Source: Caldilineae bacterium
GTDB taxonomy: Bacteria > Chloroflexota > Anaerolineae > J102
Reading direction: 5' to 3'
Assembly (NCBI GenBank): GCA_003694905.1
Contig: RFJM01000179.1
Coordinates: 1-11,836 of the forward strand
DNA length: 11,836 bases
The translations under genes and the position numbers were made by a program. Positions 1 through 6,307 of this stretch are shown here, in pieces. Positions within the stretch are counted from its first letter, which is position 1, and every line of letters begins with the position of its first letter. Under the pieces are notes generated by a model that saw only the letters and a list, made by a program, of their open reading frames with translations, did no database searches and had not been told where the DNA came from.

Positions 1-760
1 CCAAAACGTATCCTTCTGGCCTTACTATCCGCCTTTCGAAGTCAAATACATCAAGCGCAAGGCTGAGCACGGGGTCAATGCCCAGTATATCCAGACCTCC
101 AACCACATGGGCACCCATCTCGACGCGCCCCGGCATTTCGTCACTGCGGGCAAGACCATCGATCAGATCCCACTGGAATGGCTGTATGGTCCCGGTTACA
201 TTGTCGATCTGAGCGATATGCTGGACGAGCTGGATATCTTCCGGCCCGAGGATATCGAGGCCCGCGTCGACGTCCAGGAGGGGGACATCCTCTTCATCTA
301 TACCGGCTGGAGCAAGTACGCGGAGTACGGCGAGACACCGGACGAGGAGAAGTACCTGCACCGGCACCCCGGCCCGCATCACAGCATCTGCCAGTGGTTG
401 CTGGACAAGAAGATCCACATTTGGGGCGTCGATATGGTCTCGACGGATCATCCCATGAATCTGCCCATCGGCCGTTTTCTAGGGCGAGGGGGACTGGAAC
501 ACTGGCAGAAGGTCCGCAAGCAATGCGAAGAGAAGTTCGGCGGGCCCGAAGCGGTGGATGAGCTGTTCCCGCCCGAAGCCTATCAGCTCACGCACAACGC
601 GCTCTTCCCGCATGATTGCATGCACGTGGAGAATCTGGGAGGACAGATCGGCAATCCCGAGCTGCACAACCGGCGGATCACCATCGGCGTGTTCCCCTGG
701 CTGTTCCGCGGGGGCGAAGCCGCCTTCTGCCGCGCCGTAGCGTTCGTAGACGAATCGTAG
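1..760 (+). CDS. Cyclase-family metal-dependent hydrolase (kynurenine formamidase/isatin hydrolase superfamily), 5' partial
   Basis: The reading frame is open from base 2 to the TAG at 758-760, so the N-terminus lies outside the window and about 252 residues are visible. The family signature HxGTHxDxPxHF is present in full at 104-139 (His-Met-Gly-Thr-His-Leu-Asp-Ala-Pro-Arg-His-Phe) and supplies the divalent-metal ligands. A GVDMVSTDHP stretch (425-454) and HVENLGG (623-643) match the later conserved family blocks. Members hydrolyse cyclic or N-acyl amides, for example N-formylkynurenine or isatin, usually with Mn or Zn, in the cytoplasm. No signal peptide can be judged. The gene ends 31 bases before a molybdenum hydroxylase operon, which suggests the two act in one pathway, perhaps with the hydrolase opening a ring that the molybdoenzyme has oxidised. 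The family call is firm. The substrate is unknown, and no other kynurenine-pathway gene is present. Confidence 0.85.
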   Translation, partial: QNVSFWPYYPPFEVKYIKRKAEHGVNAQYIQTSNHMGTHLDAPRHFVTAGKTIDQIPLEWLYGPGYIVDLSDMLDELDIFRPEDIEARVDVQEGDILFIYTGWSKYAEYGETPDEEKYLHRHPGPHHSICQWLLDKKIHIWGVDMVSTDHPMNLPIGRFLGRGGLEHWQKVRKQCEEKFGGPEAVDELFPPEAYQLTHNALFPHDCMHVENLGGQIGNPELHNRRITIGVFPWLFRGGEAAFCRAVAFVDES

Positions 761-791
761 TGGCCAGCACTGCCGGTCTCAGGAGTCTTCT

Positions 792-1679
792 ATGAAACCT
801 GCCCCATTCAAGTATCACGCTCCCACGACGGTGGATGAGGTCGTGGGGCTTCTGGCCGAACACGGCTACGATGCCAAGATCCTGGCCGGTGGACAGAGCC
901 TGATTCCCACTATGAATTTCAGGCTGGCGCAACCGGCCGTGCTCATCGACATCAATGCCGTCTCCGAGCTGGCTTATATCAAGAGCAACGGCGATGGGGG
1001 GCTGCGGGTAGGTGCACTGGCCCGCCATGCCGAAGCGGAGCACAGCCGCCTGGTGGCGGAGGTGGCGCCGCTGGTGCATGCGACCATGCCCCTCATCGCC
1101 CACCCCCAGATACGCAATCGCGGCACCCTGTGCGGGTCGCTGGCCCATGCCGATCCGGCTTCCGAGCTGCCGGCGGTGTTGGTGGCGTTGCAAGGTCGGG
1201 TTCGGGCAAGCAGGCAGGGGGGGAGCCGCTGGATTGCGGCCGAGGAGTTTTTCCAGGGGATCTTTACGACGGCCCTGGAGCCCGATGAGCTTCTGGCCGA
1301 GGCAGCCTTCCCACCCTTGCCGTCGCGCAGCGGTTGGGCGATCCAGGAGGTGGCGCGGCGGCACGGTGACTTCGCGCTGGCAGGCGCGGTGGCCGTCGTC
1401 CAGGTGGATGAGGGGGGCACCTGCACGGCTGCGCGGCTTGTCTTCTTCGGGGTGGGCGAGGGTCCTGTCCTGGCCAGGCAGGCAGGAGCAGCCCTGGTGG
1501 GTGCAGAGCCCACAGAGCAGCGTATTGCCGACGCTGCCGCCCTGGCTGCCAACAACGATGTCCCCACCCCCCACGAAGATATCCACGCCAGCTCGGCCTA
1601 CCGCAGGCATCTGGTCGAGGTGCTGGGGCGCCGCGCGCTGAGCCAGGCTTTTGCTCGAGCCACTGCTGAGGAGCGATAA
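792..1679 (+). CDS. Molybdenum hydroxylase FAD-binding medium subunit (CoxM/CutM/XdhB-type)
   Basis: This 295-residue protein matches the medium subunit of xanthine dehydrogenase/CO dehydrogenase-type enzymes, which are usually about 280-300 residues. It binds FAD and passes electrons from the 2Fe-2S clusters to the final acceptor. AGGQS at residues 32-36 and TLCGSLAHADPASE at 112-125 are the two FAD-pyrophosphate loops. The second has Cys where CoxM has the second Gly of TIGG, a variant I recall in non-CO members. The C-terminal DIHASSAYRRHL block is typical of the CO_deh_flav_C domain. The ATG at 792 follows AGGAG at 781-785. The stop (1677-1679) is one base from the next ATG, so translation is probably coupled. 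The protein is cytoplasmic with no membrane segment. The family is certain, the substrate is not. Confidence 0.93.
   Translation: MKPAPFKYHAPTTVDEVVGLLAEHGYDAKILAGGQSLIPTMNFRLAQPAVLIDINAVSELAYIKSNGDGGLRVGALARHAEAEHSRLVAEVAPLVHATMPLIAHPQIRNRGTLCGSLAHADPASELPAVLVALQGRVRASRQGGSRWIAAEEFFQGIFTTALEPDELLAEAAFPPLPSRSGWAIQEVARRHGDFALAGAVAVVQVDEGGTCTAARLVFFGVGEGPVLARQAGAALVGAEPTEQRIADAAALAANNDVPTPHEDIHASSAYRRHLVEVLGRRALSQAFARATAEER
1668..1673 (+). promoter_or_regulatory. Ribosome binding site that fixes the start of the 2Fe-2S subunit
   Basis: GAGGAG lies 7 bases before the ATG at 1681, inside the end of the upstream gene. It favours 1681 over the in-frame ATG at 1651, which would add ten residues unlike the family N-terminus. 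Confidence 0.7.
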
Positions 1680-1680
1680 G

Positions 1681-2187
1681 ATGAGCGAGCAGATGACCAT
1701 TCGCGTGACCATTAACGGTAAGGCGTACGAACGGACGGTAGAGCCGCGGCTGTTGCTCAGTGACTTTCTGCGGCATGAGTGTGATCTGACGGGCACGCAT
1801 GTGGGGTGCGAACACGGCGTCTGTGGCGCCTGCACCGTCTTGTTCGACGGTCTGCCCGTGCGTTCCTGTCTCATGTTTGCCGTACAGGCTCACGGTCATG
1901 AAGTGACGACGGTGGAGGGCCTGGCGCCCGAGGCGCCGGAGCGCTTGCATCCTCTGCAAGAGGCGTTCTGGGAGGCGCACGGCCTGCAATGCGGCTTCTG
2001 CACGCCGGGGTTCCTGATGACGCTGGTACCTTTTCTCGAGCAGAACCCCAACCCCAGCGATGAGGAGATCCGCGAAGCCATTGCCGGCAATCTCTGCCGT
2101 TGCACCGGATACCAGCACATCGTCTCGGCGGTCAAGCTGGCGGCCGCCAAGATGCACCCTGACCCCTCTCTCCGGGAAACCCGCTAG
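1681..2187 (+). CDS. Molybdenum hydroxylase 2Fe-2S small subunit (CoxS/CutS/XdhC-type ferredoxin domain)
   Basis: This 168-residue protein carries two [2Fe-2S] clusters that relay electrons from the molybdenum site to FAD. The plant-ferredoxin-like cluster is bound by Cys43, Cys48, Cys51 and Cys63, within GCEHGVCGAC and a later RSCL. The helical cluster is bound by Cys104, Cys107, Cys139 and Cys141, within QCGFCTPG and NLCRCTGYQ. All eight ligands are present at normal spacing, and an extra Cys34 sits in the segment before the first ligand. The length (about 160-170) is usual for the family. The start at 1681 is one base after the FAD-subunit stop and has its own GAGGAG. The large subunit follows after 20 bases, giving the M-S-L order of cox-type operons. 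Confidence 0.95.
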   Translation: MSEQMTIRVTINGKAYERTVEPRLLLSDFLRHECDLTGTHVGCEHGVCGACTVLFDGLPVRSCLMFAVQAHGHEVTTVEGLAPEAPERLHPLQEAFWEAHGLQCGFCTPGFLMTLVPFLEQNPNPSDEEIREAIAGNLCRCTGYQHIVSAVKLAAAKMHPDPSLRETR

Positions 2188-2192
2188 CTACG

Positions 2193-2199
2193 AAGGAGG
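2193..2199 (+). promoter_or_regulatory. Strong Shine-Dalgarno that supports a TTG start for the large subunit
   Basis: AAGGAGG ends 8 bases before TTG at 2208-2210. The first in-frame ATG, at about 2307, would remove the conserved N-terminal segment (RNEDPVLLSGRALFTDD), so TTG is the likely initiation codon. Confidence 0.75.
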
Positions 2200-2207
2200 C
2201 TCTGGCT

Positions 2208-4562
2208 TTGACAACGCGCTATTTTGGCCAACGCATTAAGCGGAACGAAGACCCCGTGCTGCTGAGCGGACGGGCATTGTTTACCGACGATGTTCATCTG
2301 CCGGATATGCTGCACGTGGCGTTTGTGCGCAGCGATCACGCTCACGGGCGCATCGTCAGTATCGATGTGGAAGCAGCGCGCGAGCGCGAGGGAGTGGTGG
2401 CGGTGTACACGGCGGCGGATCTGGGTGACTACTGGCAGCCGGGACCGTTGCTGGTACCGCCTCCACCTATCGAAGGAATTGTGTTCAATGCGCGTACGCA
2501 GGTGCCACTGGCGAAAGACAAGGTGCGTCACGTGGGCGAGCCGATCGCCATGGTGGTGGCGGAGAGTCGCTACATTGCCGAAGATGCCGTCGAGGACATC
2601 TTCGTCGAGATCGAGCCCTTGCCCGCAGTGGTGGATATGGAGAAGGCGCTGGAGCCGGACGCGCCGCTGATCCACGAGGACCTGGACTCCAATCTGGCAG
2701 CCCACGTGGTGCAGACCAAAGGGGATTATGAGAAGGCAAAGGCAGAGGCCGACGTGGTGATCCGACGGCGCTTCTACTATAACCACGGCATCGCCGCGGC
2801 CATGGAAAACCGGGGCATGGTAGCGCATTGGGATGCCAAAACGCAACATCTGACGATGTGGGATACGACGCAGGCACCCATCGCCATCCGTAACGGCCTG
2901 GCCGCCATGCTGGGCCTGTCTACTTCGCAAGTACGTGTGATCGCGCCCTTCATCGGCGGAGGGTTCGGGCCCAAGATCATGATGTTCTATCCGGAGGAGG
3001 TGTTGATTCCCTGGGCGGCGATGAAATTGAATCGACCGGTGAAGTGGATCGAGGATCGCCGGGAGAATTTCTTCGCCACCACGCACGAGAGGGATCAGAT
3101 ACACTGGGCGGAGATCGCCTTGACCAAAGAGGGCCGCATCCTGGGTGTCAAGGACACCTTTCTGCACGATACCGGCGCCTACGATCCCTACGGTCTCACG
3201 GTTCCCATCAACAGCCAGTGTACGCTGTTGGGATGCTATGATGTGCCCAACTACTATTCCGAATTCAAAGCGGTGTTCACCAACAAGACGCTGGTAACTC
3301 CGTATCGAGGCGCAGGCCGCCAGCACGGCGTGTTTGTAATGGAGCGGCTGCTGGATATCGCGGCCAGGGAGCTGGGGCTGGACCGGAACGAGATCCGACG
3401 CCGCAATTTCATCCCGCCCGATAAGTTTCCCTACAACAACGAGATCATCTATCAGGATTTTGTGCCGCTGGTGTACGATAGTGGCAATTACGAACCGGCA
3501 CTGAACAAGGCGCTGGAGTTGATCGGCTACGAGCAGTTTGTGAAGGAAGAACAACCCAGGCTGCGGGCGGAGGGGAAGCATGTAGGTATCGGCGTAGTGG
3601 CCTATGTGGAAGGCACCGGCATCGGGCCCTACGAGGGAGCTCGGGTCCAGATCGAAAGCAACGGCATGGTGAACGTGGCGACGGGCATCGGCACGCAGGG
3701 GCAGGGACACTTCACGTCCTTTGCCCAGGTGGTGGCCGACCAGCTCGGGGTCGATGTGCGCAAGATCCGCATGGTAACCGGCGACACGGCCGAGTTTCAC
3801 TGGGGCACAGGGACGTTTGCCAGCCGGGGGGCGGTGGTGGCAGGCAACGCGATCCACGCGGCCGCGGCCGCGGTACGCCAAAAGATCCTGAAGCTGGCCA
3901 GCCAGGAATTGGAGGTCGCCGAGGAGGATCTGGAACTGGGCGACGGCAAGGTCTGGGTGCGCGGGGTGCCGGATACGGCTATCGATCTGGGAACGCTGGC
4001 GGTGAAGGCGAATCCGCTACGCGGCGCGGTGAAGCCGGGCACCGAGCCGGGCCTGGAAGCAACGGCGTACTTCGGACCGGAACGGGGCGCCACGGCCAAC
4101 GGCGTCCATGCCATGATCGTGGAGGTGGACCCGGAGACGGCCACGGTGCAGATCAAACGCTATGTGACGGTGCACGATTGCGGTCGGGTGATCAACCCGT
4201 TGATCCTGGACGGTCAGATCCACGGCGGCATCGCCCAAGGCATCGGCAACGCGTTCTACGAGCGCATTATCTACGATGACAACGGACAGTTGCTGACTGC
4301 TTCGTTTATGGATTATCTGATACCGACGGCCATGGAGGTGCCGCCTATCGAGATCGATCATGTCGAGACGCCTTCACCGCTGAATCCCCTGGGCACCAAG
4401 GGTGCTGGTGAGGCCGGGGCCATCCCCACAGGCGCACTCTTTGCCCAGGCTATTGAAGACGCCCTGGCAGAGTACAACCTGGAGATCCGCGAGATCCCCC
4501 TGAGTCCCAATCGCCTTTTCGAACTGATTCAGGAGGCTAAGGCCAAGAAGGGCGGCGCGTGA
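2208..4562 (+). CDS. Molybdenum hydroxylase molybdopterin-binding large subunit (form II CoxL-like, xanthine oxidase family)
   Basis: This 784-residue catalytic subunit binds the molybdopterin cytosine dinucleotide or related cofactor and hydroxylates a C-H bond next to nitrogen, or an aldehyde, with water as oxygen donor. In order it shows the aldehyde oxidase a/b-hammerhead domain (about 15-145), GGGFGPK at 250-256, the active-site loop PYRGAGR at 365-371, GIGTQGQGHFTSFAQV at 493-508 around the cofactor, and GTKGAGEAG at 729-737, whose Glu735 aligns with the catalytic glutamate of xanthine oxidase. True CO dehydrogenases have AYRCSFR with a Cys that binds copper. Here the equivalent residues are Gly-Ala-Gly, so CO oxidation is not expected. 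The loop continues with Gln-His (372-373) instead of the more usual Pro-Glu. The start is TTG, supported by AAGGAGG. No XdhC/CoxD-type maturation gene is visible nearby. The substrate could be an N-heterocycle or an aldehyde. Confidence 0.93.
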   Translation: MTTRYFGQRIKRNEDPVLLSGRALFTDDVHLPDMLHVAFVRSDHAHGRIVSIDVEAAREREGVVAVYTAADLGDYWQPGPLLVPPPPIEGIVFNARTQVPLAKDKVRHVGEPIAMVVAESRYIAEDAVEDIFVEIEPLPAVVDMEKALEPDAPLIHEDLDSNLAAHVVQTKGDYEKAKAEADVVIRRRFYYNHGIAAAMENRGMVAHWDAKTQHLTMWDTTQAPIAIRNGLAAMLGLSTSQVRVIAPFIGGGFGPKIMMFYPEEVLIPWAAMKLNRPVKWIEDRRENFFATTHERDQIHWAEIALTKEGRILGVKDTFLHDTGAYDPYGLTVPINSQCTLLGCYDVPNYYSEFKAVFTNKTLVTPYRGAGRQHGVFVMERLLDIAARELGLDRNEIRRRNFIPPDKFPYNNEIIYQDFVPLVYDSGNYEPALNKALELIGYEQFVKEEQPRLRAEGKHVGIGVVAYVEGTGIGPYEGARVQIESNGMVNVATGIGTQGQGHFTSFAQVVADQLGVDVRKIRMVTGDTAEFHWGTGTFASRGAVVAGNAIHAAAAAVRQKILKLASQELEVAEEDLELGDGKVWVRGVPDTAIDLGTLAVKANPLRGAVKPGTEPGLEATAYFGPERGATANGVHAMIVEVDPETATVQIKRYVTVHDCGRVINPLILDGQIHGGIAQGIGNAFYERIIYDDNGQLLTASFMDYLIPTAMEVPPIEIDHVETPSPLNPLGTKGAGEAGAIPTGALFAQAIEDALAEYNLEIREIPLSPNRLFELIQEAKAKKGGA

Positions 4563-4564
4563 TC

Positions 4565-4580
4565 ACCTCGGCGGCGAGGT
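4565..4580 (+). terminator. Short hairpin just after the molybdenum hydroxylase operon (weak terminator candidate)
   Basis: ACCTCG (4565-4570) pairs with CGAGGT (4575-4580) around a GCGG loop, beginning two bases after the TGA stop. No T-run follows, so intrinsic termination is doubtful. It may protect the transcript 3' end or be chance in GC-rich DNA. Confidence 0.35.
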
Positions 4581-4631
4581 AGCACCGTGCTTCTGACCGT
4601 GTTTCATGACTCTCCCCCTCAAGAGCCACCT

Positions 4632-4735
4632 AACCGCAGAGTGCGCCGAGATCGCAGAGGGATTCACGGCGCTTCGGACAAGAAATCGACTCGAATTCGT
4701 GACTTTTCTCCGCGTCCTCTGCGTTCTCCGCGGTT
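4632..4735. repeat. Imperfect inverted repeat of CCGCAGAG type, probably a dispersed intergenic element
   Basis: The left arm (4632-4660) and right arm (4703-4735) are inverted copies. AACCGC at 4632-4637 pairs with GCGGTT at 4730-4735, and CGCAGAGG at 4653-4660 pairs with CCTCTGCG at 4716-4723. Within each arm the motif recurs with an 18-base step: CGCAGAG at 4635 and 4653, and TCTCCGCG at 4707 and 4725. The left arm carries about nine extra bases between its two motifs. It lies in the 292-base gap between the molybdenum hydroxylase operon and the aminotransferase gene. Repeats of this flavour are, from memory, scattered in many environmental bacterial genomes. Whether it is mobile or transcribed cannot be told here, and no transposase or target-site duplication is evident. 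Apart from this repeat and the hairpin at 4565 I see nothing convincing in the gap. Confidence 0.6.
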
Positions 4736-4854
4736 GAAAACCCTCTTACACGGAAGCTACTCAACTCCTGCCAACAGGGTGCGATGCCCCGTTTGCCGGT
4801 AGGCCGGGGACGTGCCCGTCTAATCCCATCATCTCATCCCCAAGGAGGACGTTC

Positions 4855-6159
4855 ATGAGTGACGCGCAAACTATCCTGGAGAAACAGCGACGCTATCTCT
4901 GGCCCAATCACATACTCTATTACACCGATCCTATTCCGCTCGACCACGGGGATGGGATGTATGTGTGGGATGTCGAAGGGAACAAGTATCTAGATTTCTT
5001 CGGCGGCATCTTGACGACCAGCGTTGGTCACAATCGGCCGGAGGTGGTGAAGGCCGCGCAGGAACAGACGGCCAGGCTGATCCATTGCTCGACCCTCTAT
5101 CCCAACGAGAATCATGTCAACCTCGCCGAGAAGCTGGCAGAACTGGCGCCGGGCGATTTGCAGGTCTCCTACTTCACCACATCGGGCACGGACGCGGATG
5201 AGACGGCAGTGGTTCTGGCCCGCGCGCATACGGGCTACCAGGAGGTCATTGCCCTGCGGCATGGGTACAGTGGACGCTCGGCCATGGGCATGTCGCTGAC
5301 GGGGCAGTCCGGCTGGCGCATCGGCGGCACGCACATCATCGGCATCAAACATGCACTGAATCCATACTGCTATCGCTGCCCCCTGAAGATGAGCTATCCG
5401 GGTTGCGACGTGGCCTGTGCGCAGGATGTGGAGGATGTGATCAAGACGACCACCTCCGGACGTATCGCGGCTTTTCTGGCCGAGCCCATTCAGGGGGTCG
5501 GGGGATTTATCACCCCGCCGCCGGAGTATTTCAAGATCGTGCAGGAAATCGTGCATCACTACGGTGGTCTGTTCATCGCCGACGAGGTACAGACGGGCTT
5601 TGGTCGCACAGGTGAGCACTGGTGGGGCATCCAGCACTGGGATGTGGTGCCGGATGTGATGACCATGGCGAAGGGAATCGCCAACGGCTTCCCCCTCGGC
5701 AACACCATGACCACGATGGAGATCGCCGAGAGCATGGTGGGCAAGGGGCTAACTATCAGCACCTTTGGCGGCAATCCGGTAGCCTTGGCCGCTTCGCTGG
5801 CGACCATCGAGGTGATGGAGAAGGAGGCCAATCCCGAACATTGCGCGGAAGTGGGGGCCCACCTGCGCGCGGGTCTGGAGCGCCTGCAGGAGAGGTACCC
5901 TGTCATCGGGGAAGTGCGGGGTAAAGGGCTGATGCAAGGAATCGAGATGGTGAAGGACCGCAAGACAAAAGAACCGGCGACGAAGGAAATCGCTCATCTC
6001 TTCGAGGAGACCAAGGCGTTGGGGCTGCTCATCGGCAAGGGTGGTCTATACGGCAATGCGGTGCGCATTGCGCCGCCGTTGACGGCTACCAAAGAGGATG
6101 TGGACGAGGCCTTGGAGATACTGGACGTCGCCTTTTCCCGCGTTCAGGAAGCCATGTAG
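4855..6159 (+). CDS. Class III PLP aminotransferase, AGXT2-like (beta-alanine/3-aminoisobutyrate transaminase candidate)
   Basis: This 434-residue protein is a complete class III aminotransferase of usual length. SGTDADET (110-117) replaces the common SGSEANE around the cofactor phosphate. AEPIQGVGG (209-217) and IADEVQTGFGRTG (241-253) follow, with Asp243 contacting the pyridine nitrogen. Lys273 in MAKGIANGFP forms the Schiff base. EVRGKGLMQGIEMV (353-366) closely resembles mammalian AGXT2, which transaminates 3-aminoisobutyrate and related beta-amino acids. In a locus with ureidopropionase and dihydropyrimidinase, the natural role is beta-alanine to malonate semialdehyde, with pyruvate or glyoxylate as acceptor. 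Cys172, Cys175, Cys184 and Cys188 form a compact cluster of unknown purpose. AAGGAGGA at 4842-4849 supports the ATG. Other omega-amino-acid substrates remain possible. Confidence 0.88.
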   Translation: MSDAQTILEKQRRYLWPNHILYYTDPIPLDHGDGMYVWDVEGNKYLDFFGGILTTSVGHNRPEVVKAAQEQTARLIHCSTLYPNENHVNLAEKLAELAPGDLQVSYFTTSGTDADETAVVLARAHTGYQEVIALRHGYSGRSAMGMSLTGQSGWRIGGTHIIGIKHALNPYCYRCPLKMSYPGCDVACAQDVEDVIKTTTSGRIAAFLAEPIQGVGGFITPPPEYFKIVQEIVHHYGGLFIADEVQTGFGRTGEHWWGIQHWDVVPDVMTMAKGIANGFPLGNTMTTMEIAESMVGKGLTISTFGGNPVALAASLATIEVMEKEANPEHCAEVGAHLRAGLERLQERYPVIGEVRGKGLMQGIEMVKDRKTKEPATKEIAHLFEETKALGLLIGKGGLYGNAVRIAPPLTATKEDVDEALEILDVAFSRVQEAM

Positions 6160-6195
6160 AGTCGAGGGAGGTCGGGCGCGGGCTTTGTCGCGCGC

Positions 6196-6224
6196 AAGGG
6201 CCGCGCACGGCCTTTCTGATTTTT
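6196..6224 (+). terminator. Rho-independent terminator candidate after the aminotransferase gene
   Basis: AAGGGCCG (6196-6203) pairs with CGGCCTTT (6208-6215) as an 8-bp stem with one G-T pair and a CGCA loop. The stem runs into a T-rich tail, TTTCTGATTTTT (6213-6224). It starts 36 bases after the aminotransferase stop. The tail is interrupted, so termination may be partial and the downstream genes could still be reached by read-through. Confidence 0.6.
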
Positions 6225-6297
6225 GCACGAAATCGCCACATATATTAACCTTAAGTCTCAGTACATTCTGGGGCGCCACAACACAATAACTCAGAAA
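6217..6297 (+). promoter_or_regulatory. AT-rich leader before the ureidopropionase gene, possible promoter
   Basis: The composition drops sharply to AT-rich between the hairpin and the next Shine-Dalgarno, unlike the surrounding GC-rich DNA. TATATT at 6241-6246 fits a -10 box in 5 of 6 bases. No good -35 lies at a 16-18-base spacing, so an activator-dependent promoter or a chance match are both possible. Confidence 0.3.
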
Positions 6298-6307
6298 GGA
6301 GTGCACC

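Noticed and set aside
1..760. Tryptophan-to-kynurenine pathway gene (kynB)
   Set aside because: The fold and metal motif match the superfamily, but no tryptophan 2,3-dioxygenase or kynureninase is nearby, so the specific assignment is not supported.
2184..3881. Long open frame on the minus strand opposite the large subunit (also 7266-8648, 6335-7183 and 678-1874)
   Set aside because: These frames lie antisense to genes with full family motifs. Their translations are rich in Arg, His, Gln and Leu with no recognisable domain, as expected for shadows in GC-rich DNA.
2208..4562. Reading the three-subunit enzyme as an aerobic CO dehydrogenase because of coxM-S-L gene order
   Set aside because: The large subunit lacks the AYRCSFR copper-cysteine loop and has PYRGAGR. 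Gene order alone is shared by many molybdenum hydroxylases.
4632..4735. CRISPR array
   Set aside because: Only two motif copies per arm, in inverted orientation and with an 18-base step. There are no regular spacers and no cas genes.
4587..4802. Small + strand open frame of 71 codons in the intergenic gap
   Set aside because: It runs straight through the inverted repeat. Its Arg-rich translation is explained by the repeat, and it has no convincing ribosome site.
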